In this document: positions 1 to 5,087 of the stretch, in pieces
Layout of the letters: the number at the start of each line of letters is the position of its first letter
How positions within the stretch are numbered: position 1 is the first letter of the stretch
Assembly: GCA_902782625.1 (NCBI GenBank)
Contig: CACZNZ010000059.1
Coordinates: 1 to 5,087, forward strand
From: an uncultured Lachnospiraceae bacterium
GTDB lineage: Bacteria; Bacillota; Clostridia; Lachnospirales; Lachnospiraceae
DNA length: 5,087 bases
Direction: 5' to 3'
Translations under genes and position numbers: made by a program
The notes under the pieces: generated by a model
What the model saw: the letters and a program-made list of their open reading frames with translations, nothing else
Databases searched by the model: none
What the model was told of the DNA's origin: nothing

Positions 1-1014
1 CCACTGCCCTTCAAATGCCACGGTATTGATCAGAACCATTCTGGCATCATTGCTCAGCTCGCTGATGATCTTGTCGATCATGTTCCGGGACTTGTTGTAG
101 ACCCAGGCATTCATGTCCTCGACCGTCTGGGCATTGAAGGGAGCCAGATAGAACTGGGCATCATGATAATTCTTATTGGTCTGGAGGAAATCCTCCCGTA
201 CCAGACCTTCCATTTTATCTTCCCGTGCCCAGATGGAATTGGATACATTGTAGATCAGGGCATCCGATGCCATCAGCCGGCGGTTGATCCCTGACAGATA
301 CTGGTTATAGTCATCGGCACTGATACCGTTGCAAAGTACATTTTCCATCTCTGTCAAGGTCTGCCCCGCTGCTCCGTTTTCCGTCATAGCCAGAGCTGTG
401 GTTACGGAATCCGGGGAGATCAGCACATTATCCTTTTTACCGGCTGCCCGGTCTGACTCCAGGGCCTTCTTCAGCAGGTCAATGGAAAATCCTGCAAAGC
501 CTTTGATAAAGCTTTCTGTCGGCACTTTTGTCTCCGGAAGAATGGCAGTGAGTCCCGCAGTAAGGTCGCGGGAAGAATCGCTCAATGGTCTGGTTTTTAT
601 CTCCCGCTCGGTGGGTTTTGTCGGTTTTGTAGGGGAAGGCCTCCGGGTGGAAGTCGTATTTTTCTTCTTTTTCTTAACGACGATCTTGCATTTCAGCTTT
701 CTCTTGCCGACCTTCGCCTTGATATAACAGGTACCTGCCTTTTTGCCTGCCTTGATGACAGCTGTTTGTTTCCGTTTTCCTTTGGTCTTTTTGACCCTCG
801 CAATCTTACGATTGGTCGTGGTCCACTTCACCTTGCGGGATGCATGACGAACCTTGAGGATCACGGTTTTCCCTTGCTTCATCTTTACTGTTTTCTTTGA
901 CAGGGAAGGCTTTACTCCCGCCCGTGCAGTACCAGGTATGATCAGCACAAGCAAGGTGACCAAAAGACAAAAAACAAAAACCAGATACATTTTCTTCGAT
1001 GGGGCTTTCCTCAT
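1..1014 (-). CDS. Secreted serpin with N-terminal basic Ig-like domain (3' partial)
   Basis: This is a serine/cysteine protease inhibitor of the serpin superfamily, exported and probably surface-associated; 338 residues are visible and the frame is open to the window edge. Residues 1-32 form a signal peptide (RKAPSKK n-region, hydrophobic core 10-26, A-R-A before Gly33). Residues 33-118 look like a bacterial Ig-like (BIG_2-type) fold with alternating Lys/Val strands and Cys96/Cys109, with 35 Lys/Arg and no Asp/Glu. Residues 119-136 are a Thr/Pro/Lys linker. The serpin core starts near 168: helix A FSIDLLKKAL, then NVLISPDSVTTALAM and GAAGQTLTEME (helices B-D), SNSIWARED (strand 2A), MNAWVYNKSRNMIDKII (helix F) and MVLINTVAFEGQW (strand 3A, with the conserved shutter Asn at 330). 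The reactive-centre loop is outside the window, so inhibitory activity and target are unknown. I chose the ATG at 1014 because AAGGAG lies 7 bases upstream; the in-frame ATG at 1020 is only 1 base from it. It follows the second MATE gene by 59 bases, probably in the same operon. Serpin identity is firm; the Ig-like call is moderate. Confidence 0.9.
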   Translation of the reverse strand, partial: MRKAPSKKMYLVFVFCLLVTLLVLIIPGTARAGVKPSLSKKTVKMKQGKTVILKVRHASRKVKWTTTNRKIARVKKTKGKRKQTAVIKAGKKAGTCYIKAKVGKRKLKCKIVVKKKKKNTTSTRRPSPTKPTKPTEREIKTRPLSDSSRDLTAGLTAILPETKVPTESFIKGFAGFSIDLLKKALESDRAAGKKDNVLISPDSVTTALAMTENGAAGQTLTEMENVLCNGISADDYNQYLSGINRRLMASDALIYNVSNSIWAREDKMEGLVREDFLQTNKNYHDAQFYLAPFNAQTVEDMNAWVYNKSRNMIDKIISELSNDARMVLINTVAFEGQW

Positions 1015-1021
1015 AACCATA

Positions 1022-1027
1022 CTCCTT
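1022..1027 (-). promoter_or_regulatory. Ribosome binding site of the serpin gene
   Basis: The minus strand reads AAGGAG here. It is 7 bases from the ATG at 1014 but only 1 base from the ATG at 1020, so it selects 1014 as the start. A strong separate site shows that the serpin can be translated independently of the preceding MATE gene. Confidence 0.75.
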
Positions 1028-1038
1028 TCTGATCTGCC

Positions 1039-1063
1039 AAAGCAAGTACAATCAGATTGCTTT
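1039..1063 (-). other. Short inverted repeat between MATE gene and serpin
   Basis: A perfect 7-bp inverted repeat (AAAGCAA / TTGCTTT) encloses an 11-base loop in the 59-base spacer between the second MATE stop codon and the serpin start. No T-tract follows on the minus strand, so it does not look like an intrinsic terminator. It overlaps an 11-bp palindrome CAATCAGATTG at 1049-1059. It could be an RNA-processing or stability hairpin, a protein-binding site, or chance. Confidence 0.3.
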
Positions 1064-1073
1064 CCCTGCAGGA

Positions 1074-2810
1074 CTAATGGATATCAAAGTGGATAAAGTT
1101 CTTATTGAAACTTGTAGCTACCATGTGCTTTTTCACCTTTTCTTCCGCTAACAGTCTTTCTACAAAATAGCTTCGGAAGTTGATGATATCACCATCGGCT
1201 TCTGTAATATCGAATATTTCACCGCTGTCCCAGATGGACAGGTCGGCACCTTTGCCGTTTAAACGCAGGCAGCATTCGGCGTAGATCCTGGGGAGCTTCT
1301 TCTTTTTTTTCAGTTCCTGGTTTTTTTCTTTAATCAGGAGAAGAAGTTCCTCGAGATTCAGTTCTATAAATTTCTGAGAAGTATTATCTATCTTGTTTTT
1401 TACTAAAAAGTCATGGACATCATAGACCAGGGCCATAATATCGTGCTCATTTAAAAGGATTGTCCTATGGAACAGGACATCTGCTGAAATCGGAAGAAGA
1501 TCAGGAAACTGTTCTTTGGGATAATGGGTATAGACGTAGCCAAGCAGGATCAGCGCTGTCAGATAAGGAGCAAGCGCATAACCGAGCATCATCCCTTTTA
1601 TTCCAAAAGCCATCCCAAGGGGCAGGGACAGGGCAAGAATACAAACCAGTCCGTTTAATATACTTTCCATCGCGGCCAGAATGGGTTTATCGGTATTGAT
1701 ATAATACGAGTTAAAGTTCGCCACCACAGCTAAGCCCGGGCCGGCGATGGCGTAGATTCTTAAGGCAGTGATGCACTCCTCAAGAAGTCTTGGGTCATGA
1801 ATGTTAAAGGCAAGGGGGATATATGGCCCCGCAATCAGAAGTGTCAGGGAAAAAAGGACAGATCTTTGCAGATTGACCGCTGTGGAATACATAAGGATCT
1901 GCCTGGCAGCAAGCCTGTTATGATCTCCCAGATAAATCGGCATGATGGGGCGCATGGCTTCTCCGGTTGCTTCGAAGATTACCGTAAGTTCAAAGATACT
2001 GTATATAATCGTTAATAGAGGCAGATAATACTCCCCGAAATATACAATGACAAATTTGGTCGTGATAAAGGATAAGATGGGCAGAAGAAAAAACATAGCG
2101 GAATCATTTGCCCCATAAAAAGCCATCTTTTTCAGACTGGTTTTATCAAAGTCCAGCCTGATCCGAAGTCCGTTCCTCTTGCTTAAGAAATGCAGGGAAA
2201 CAATACCCAGCGCAGCCCCAGTACTGATGAGGGTGCCCAGTCCAATTCCCAGAATTCCCATTTTCTTTCCCAGAATAATGGACAATACAAGGTTTAAGAT
2301 GGTTTCTGTGATATTGGCCGCTGTCCCTGTAATCTCTCCGCCATCGGTAAAGACCATCTGACAAAGAAGCTGAAATACAGGAGCCAGTGCGAGCTGAGGG
2401 TAAATATAGAAAAGAAAATCATTTACCATTTCCCTGATTCCGGCACTTACTCCCATATAGTCCAGATAAAAAGGCATCAGGCAAAAGACGGTCAGTGAAG
2501 TGAGCACACCAATGGCGATGGCACAGATAAGTCCCGTCCCAAAGACGGCCTCTGCCTTCTCTTCCTGATATTTCCCTTTATACGTTGCATAGACCAAAGC
2601 AGTACCTACAGAGAATAAACCCTCTGTAAAAACAGTAAAGCCGGTAATAGGCGCAACCATGTTCATGGTGGACAGACCATCGACACCGATGATATGCCCT
2701 GCTACACCAGTGTCGATCAGGCTCATCAGGATGCCCACGATCATCTCCACTGACGTCGCTAATAAAATCGTATAAAATTTACGTCTGCCTAAAGATTTTT
2801 TCCAATTCAT
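1074..2810 (-). CDS. MATE-family exporter with C-terminal GHKL/RsbW-like (pseudo)ATPase domain
   Basis: This is a 578-residue inner-membrane antiporter of the MATE (multidrug and toxic compound extrusion) family, predicted to export organic compounds using a Na+ or H+ gradient; the substrate cannot be read. The first ~430 residues hold about 12 membrane segments in two six-helix bundles (roughly 12-34, 46-75, 88-113, 129-154, 160-181, 185-209; then 234-258, 261-281, 315-334, 350-371, 378-400, 403-426). The MATE-type first-helix motif DTGVAGHIIGVDGLS begins at Asp33, and the second half opens with GANDSAMFF (233-241). Ordinary MATE proteins are about 450 residues; the extra 440-578 is soluble and resembles an RsbW/GHKL ATPase: an E-rich N-box helix ELNLEELLLLI (483-493), WDSGEIFDI (527-535) matching the DxG ADP-binding motif, then a C-terminal strand. 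The expected N-box Asn appears to be Leu492 and no GxG lid motif is seen, so it may bind nucleotide weakly or not at all. Two starts are possible: ATG at 2810, or GTG at 2822, which overlaps the upstream stop as GTGA and would give 582 residues. Neither has a strong ribosome binding site, so translational coupling is likely. Confidence 0.88.
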   Translation of the reverse strand: MNWKKSLGRRKFYTILLATSVEMIVGILMSLIDTGVAGHIIGVDGLSTMNMVAPITGFTVFTEGLFSVGTALVYATYKGKYQEEKAEAVFGTGLICAIAIGVLTSLTVFCLMPFYLDYMGVSAGIREMVNDFLFYIYPQLALAPVFQLLCQMVFTDGGEITGTAANITETILNLVLSIILGKKMGILGIGLGTLISTGAALGIVSLHFLSKRNGLRIRLDFDKTSLKKMAFYGANDSAMFFLLPILSFITTKFVIVYFGEYYLPLLTIIYSIFELTVIFEATGEAMRPIMPIYLGDHNRLAARQILMYSTAVNLQRSVLFSLTLLIAGPYIPLAFNIHDPRLLEECITALRIYAIAGPGLAVVANFNSYYINTDKPILAAMESILNGLVCILALSLPLGMAFGIKGMMLGYALAPYLTALILLGYVYTHYPKEQFPDLLPISADVLFHRTILLNEHDIMALVYDVHDFLVKNKIDNTSQKFIELNLEELLLLIKEKNQELKKKKKLPRIYAECCLRLNGKGADLSIWDSGEIFDITEADGDIINFRSYFVERLLAEEKVKKHMVATSFNKNFIHFDIH

Positions 2811-2818
2811 AATTTTGT

Positions 2819-2822
2819 TCAC
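2819..2822 (-). promoter_or_regulatory. GTGA stop/start overlap coupling the two MATE genes
   Basis: On the minus strand the TGA stop of the first MATE gene (2821-2819) overlaps an in-frame GTG (2822-2820) of the second, giving GTGA. The next start, an ATG at 2810, is 8 bases beyond the stop. Only a weak GGAAAG precedes the GTG, so initiation by ribosomes finishing the first gene is likely whichever codon is used. Confidence 0.55.
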
Positions 2823-4315
2823 GCTTTCCAGGTTGTCAAATTGGAATTGTCCGGTCCCGGGAACATGAAGTCCATCCAACCGGCAGGTAGTCTTTTATTA
2901 TATAAGATCATTAAAATGACATTTACCAGTAAGGTAGATGCCTCCGCTGCGGGATAAGCCGCCCAAAGACCTGTCACTCCAATCATCTGACTTAAAACGA
3001 CAGAATAAAAGATATATAACACACAGGTTTCCAGCAAATAATTCAAATGAGCATGTTTTACCAGTTCCCTCACTTCATAAACACTGGTAAAAATATTATT
3101 GGCTGTATAAAAGGGCACAGCCAGACACACAAAATACAGATCGACCACTGCCTGGTCCTTTATTAAGGCGGTGTTCTTTCCGAGATCTCCTACAATATAT
3201 TCGACCATGTGGGGATATACGATAAAGCAAACACCGGCAACGACGACAGATAAGACCATGCAGACGATCCATGTATTTTTAATCTCCTTTTTCATCCGTT
3301 CCTTATTGCCTTCTCCGAAAATGATGCCAAGACGGTATACAAGAATCAGACACATCGCCATTACAAATGTTTCCGCAATGATATTCAGGTCATCTTCAAT
3401 CTCAAACACAGGAAGATACACATGAGAAAAGGCCGCAATCGTATATCGCACTACAAGAAATTCAAAGATTGCCACATACAGATACTCTGCCCCCGCCGGC
3501 AGTCCCACATTAGTAATGTGAAGAAAACCCTTTAAAGAAAAGAGATGCGGGTCGAATCGGAAGACAGGGCTTTTCCTTCGCTTGTATACAAGGATAACCA
3601 TCATTGCCAACAGGTCTGACATCAATCCAGCGAAAAGATATTTAAACAGAGTCGGTCCGGACAAAGTTACAAGAACGTAACCCAAAATATTAAAAAATGA
3701 ACCGACCAGCGTACTGTACAGAATCCCTCTTCTGGCTGCATCTTCCATATAGAGAAGAATATAGAGCAGATTCTTCATACTCTCGACCGCCATTCCGAAC
3801 GCAAAGAATCCAATTGTCATAGCGGCTTTATCCAATATGCCAGGAGTATCGCCTGCCCCCAGCAGTTCTGCGAGGGGATATGCAAAAACAATCATAAGAA
3901 TTGCAATCGCTGACACCAGTACGCCCTGCCCTATAGTGACCGATGTATAGCCTACTGCAACACTGTTCTTGTCTCCACGACCCAGAGCTTTGGATATCAC
4001 AGCCTGAGACCCTATGGGAAAAAGTATACAGAGTATCATTGTAATACTGTCAATGGAATTGGTCAGACCTAAGACCGTCAGATCCTCTTCCGTAAGCAAT
4101 CTCAAATGAAAGGCATCCGTTATGAACCCGATGATGGAAGGCAGAAACAAAGAGAGGAATATCATATAAAACAATGAATCTGCGATAGACGGCATCTTAT
4201 ATCCACCTTCCGAATCCGGCAAGGAAGGATCTTCCTGAGAAGCGAAGGAATGAAACTTATTGAAATAATCTTTGATGTTGCATTTGATCTTTGTGTCTTG
4301 ATCTTTATTCGCCAT
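2819..4315 (-). CDS. MATE-family efflux transporter
   Basis: This is a 498-residue MATE-family exporter, predicted to use a cation gradient to extrude small organic molecules across the cytoplasmic membrane; the substrate is unknown. A hydrophilic N-terminus of about 45 residues precedes about 12 membrane segments (roughly 46-68, 85-107, 126-148, 162-180, 197-217, 225-243; then 270-296, 309-334, 347-367, 388-408, 424-445, 447-471). A MATE signature is visible at 102-115 (GSQAVISKALGRGD), followed after helix 4 by MEDAARRGILYS (190-201) and then SFFNILGYVLV (206-216). The protein ends shortly after helix 12 and has no ATPase-like tail, unlike its downstream partner. The start is uncertain. ATG 4315 lies about 60 bases past a likely transcription start. 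ATG 4375 (20 residues longer) would sit at that start with no ribosome binding site. ATG 4195 (40 residues shorter) has a good GGAAGGTGG seven bases upstream. It is first in the minus-strand operon and its stop overlaps the next gene. Confidence 0.88.
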   Translation of the reverse strand: MANKDQDTKIKCNIKDYFNKFHSFASQEDPSLPDSEGGYKMPSIADSLFYMIFLSLFLPSIIGFITDAFHLRLLTEEDLTVLGLTNSIDSITMILCILFPIGSQAVISKALGRGDKNSVAVGYTSVTIGQGVLVSAIAILMIVFAYPLAELLGAGDTPGILDKAAMTIGFFAFGMAVESMKNLLYILLYMEDAARRGILYSTLVGSFFNILGYVLVTLSGPTLFKYLFAGLMSDLLAMMVILVYKRRKSPVFRFDPHLFSLKGFLHITNVGLPAGAEYLYVAIFEFLVVRYTIAAFSHVYLPVFEIEDDLNIIAETFVMAMCLILVYRLGIIFGEGNKERMKKEIKNTWIVCMVLSVVVAGVCFIVYPHMVEYIVGDLGKNTALIKDQAVVDLYFVCLAVPFYTANNIFTSVYEVRELVKHAHLNYLLETCVLYIFYSVVLSQMIGVTGLWAAYPAAEASTLLVNVILMILYNKRLPAGWMDFMFPGPDNSNLTTWKA

Positions 4316-4328
4316 GTCTTTTCTGATA

Positions 4329-4349
4329 GGGGACGGTTCTCCGATTGAC
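4329..4349. repeat. Possible REP-like motif (GAACCGTCCCC core)
   Basis: The minus strand carries GTCAATCGGAGAACCGTCCCC, with the core AGAACCGTCCCC. From memory, similar cores occur in dispersed intergenic repeats of several Firmicutes, some linked to Y1/REP-type transposases. Only one copy is in the window, so repetition cannot be shown here. It lies between two candidate start codons of the first MATE gene, which fits it being leader rather than coding sequence. Confidence 0.25.
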
Positions 4350-4379
4350 GATATGAAGGGGGGGTTTTTGGTCATTATC

Positions 4380-4388
4380 AGTATATCA
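4380..4388 (-). promoter_or_regulatory. Candidate extended -10 promoter of the MATE-MATE-serpin operon
   Basis: The minus strand reads TGATATACT, an extended -10 (TGn) with TATACT matching TATAAT at five of six positions. No good -35 is found 16-18 bases upstream (ACTATC at 17), which extended -10 promoters can tolerate. Transcription would begin near 4373, giving a leader of about 60 bases to the ATG at 4315. Confidence 0.4.
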
Positions 4389-4429
4389 TATATTTGCACG
4401 TAGATAGTATGAATTTTCTCAAATTGCCT

Positions 4430-4458
4430 TTTCCAATACATATGTCTTCTGTTATAAT
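4430..4458 (+). promoter_or_regulatory. Sigma-A-type promoter of the divergent secreted-protein gene
   Basis: TTTCCA (4430-4435) is followed after 17 bases by a perfect TATAAT (4453-4458), with a TG one base upstream of it (4450-4451) making an extended -10. The predicted transcription start is near 4465, leaving a leader of about 30 bases that holds the ribosome binding site. Confidence 0.65.
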
Positions 4459-4484
4459 TATAGTGAAAATGTTGAAAAGGAGAA

Positions 4485-4491
4485 AAGGAGG
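4485..4491 (+). promoter_or_regulatory. Strong ribosome binding site of the secreted-protein gene
   Basis: AAGGAGG lies 5 bases before the ATG at 4497. A second AAAAGGAG sits just upstream (4475-4482), giving a tandem GAAAAGGA GAAAAGGA arrangement. The downstream copy is better placed and complete, and it fixes the start. Confidence 0.8.
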
Positions 4492-4496
4492 TTTTT

Positions 4497-5087
4497 ATGA
4501 GAAGAGAAAACAAGATAAAACCGTTATATTGGGTGAGCATTATGGTATGTACCCTTATACTGGCTTTTGGTTTTTCAGCAAATGTTTCTGCTGGTGAACC
4601 AGCGAAAAATAAGAGACTGCCTGTCAGTATTAAATACGAATTGCCTGAAGGAAAGTCATTGAAAGTTAGAGAGACAGAACTGGATAATTTCGAGTATCTC
4701 AGTATTCTTGATCAGGAAGGCGCCAAGCTTACACTTACTTATTCTGATCAGACTGAAGAAGTATACACCTGCAAAAAGGAAGTAGATGAAGCTGATCCCA
4801 GTAGTTCATGGTTCTCCTGGGAACTTCCTGGAGTCGGACGCCTGCAAGGTACTTTGGATTATTCCGTGCCGGCAGAATGGAATAAAGAAGGGAGCAATGA
4901 GATTACCATAACATTTACTTCTTACGAAGAAGATGCAGAAGAGCTCTCAACAAAAGCAAATGTAATGGTAGTTGCCCTGAATAATATTGAGTATACTGCC
5001 CCTGAGGGAAAACCCATTAGGTTGGTGAAAACTGAATCGTATGAAGATTATGACTTATTCGATTTACAGTTTGTAGATGGTGGTGAA
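4497..5087 (+). CDS. Secreted acidic protein of unknown function with internal repeats (3' partial)
   Basis: I do not recognise a family for this exported protein. The 197 visible residues are open to the window edge. Residues 1-32 are a classical signal peptide: basic n-region (MRRENKIK), hydrophobic core 10-26, and V-S-A before Gly33; Cys18 lies inside the core and does not form a lipobox, so it is probably not a lipoprotein. The mature part is acidic (35 Asp/Glu against 16 Lys/Arg) with alternating beta-type stretches (for example AKLTLTYSD at 76-84 and NEITITFTS at 134-142), suggesting Ig-like or similar beta-sandwich domains. Residues 45-71 and 164-190 look like two copies of one repeat: I-x-Y-x-x-P-E-G-K, then a basic/hydrophobic pair, then an aromatic-rich YxxxxxL stretch, offset by 119 residues. 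A longer array and a cell-wall or membrane anchor may lie past the edge. It has its own promoter and strong ribosome binding site and is transcribed away from the MATE-serpin operon. Secretion is well supported; function is unknown. Confidence 0.85.
   Translation, partial: MRRENKIKPLYWVSIMVCTLILAFGFSANVSAGEPAKNKRLPVSIKYELPEGKSLKVRETELDNFEYLSILDQEGAKLTLTYSDQTEEVYTCKKEVDEADPSSSWFSWELPGVGRLQGTLDYSVPAEWNKEGSNEITITFTSYEEDAEELSTKANVMVVALNNIEYTAPEGKPIRLVKTESYEDYDLFDLQFVDGGE

Noticed and set aside
329..727. Plus-strand 132-residue open frame
   Set aside because: It is antisense to the serpin gene; its phenylalanine run is the shadow of the serpin's lysine codons.
806..1051. Minus-strand 81-residue open frame covering the serpin start
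   Set aside because: It is out of frame with the serpin, has no protein-like pattern, and the overlapping frame has a ribosome binding site, signal peptide and serpin domains.
1039..1063. Intrinsic terminator between the second MATE gene and the serpin
   Set aside because: The stem is only 7 bp with an 11-base loop, and no U-tract follows in the direction of transcription.
1460..2364. Several 60-79 residue open frames within the second MATE gene
   Set aside because: They are shadows on the opposite strand or other frames of a clearly coding membrane-protein gene.
2811..2879. Upstream TTG start for the second MATE gene
   Set aside because: It would overlap the first MATE gene by about 60 bases and add a non-membrane, non-conserved-looking stretch; GTG at 2822 or ATG at 2810 fit operon spacing better.
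4316..4540. Long N-terminal extension of the first MATE gene up to 4540
   Set aside because: It would run through both candidate promoters and the ribosome binding site and start of the divergent gene, and the added residues do not look like a MATE N-terminus.
4394..4597. Plus-strand 67-residue open frame over the divergent intergenic region
   Set aside because: It starts upstream of the plus-strand promoter's -10 and overlaps the secreted-protein gene in another frame; no ribosome binding site supports it.

Overview
The window reads as gene-dense DNA from a low-to-moderate GC Firmicute, most likely a gut-type Clostridia (Lachnospiraceae-like). This is inferred from the strong AAGGAGG-type ribosome binding sites, the lysine-rich bacterial Ig-like module, and the pair of MATE transporters; no rRNA or other phylogenetic marker is present. 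There are four protein genes: three on the minus strand, apparently in one operon, and one divergent gene on the plus strand that runs off the right edge.

Minus strand, in order of transcription: (1) a MATE-family multidrug/solute exporter (2819-4315); (2) a second, different MATE exporter (1074-2810), which overlaps or nearly abuts the first at a GTGA stop/start junction and carries an extra cytoplasmic domain of about 140 residues resembling a degenerate RsbW/GHKL-type ATPase; (3) after 59 bases with its own ribosome binding site, a secreted serpin (1-1014, 3' end outside the window). The serpin has a signal peptide, an extremely basic Ig-like module with no acidic residues, a Thr/Pro linker, and the first half of a serpin core. 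Its reactive-centre loop lies beyond the left edge, so target specificity cannot be read here.

Plus strand: from 4497 a secreted, acidic protein of unknown function begins. It has a good extended -10 promoter, a strong ribosome binding site, a clear signal peptide, and what look like two copies of a repeat spaced 119 residues apart, the second cut by the window edge.

The region between the divergent genes (4316-4496) holds both candidate promoters, a C7 homopolymer, and a short motif resembling dispersed REP-like sequences of Firmicutes. The coding frames fill the rest of the window, and no gap exceeds 300 bases. I see no tRNA, rRNA, CRISPR array, insertion sequence or convincing terminator.

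How the parts may work together is inference. Two co-translated exporters, one with a putative regulatory pseudo-ATPase tail, are co-transcribed with an exported protease inhibitor that seems built to stick to anionic surfaces. This could be a host- or competitor-facing defence cassette (efflux plus protease inhibition). The serpin-MATE pairing, the MATE-ATPase fusion and the zero-acidic Ig-like module are the points most worth checking.
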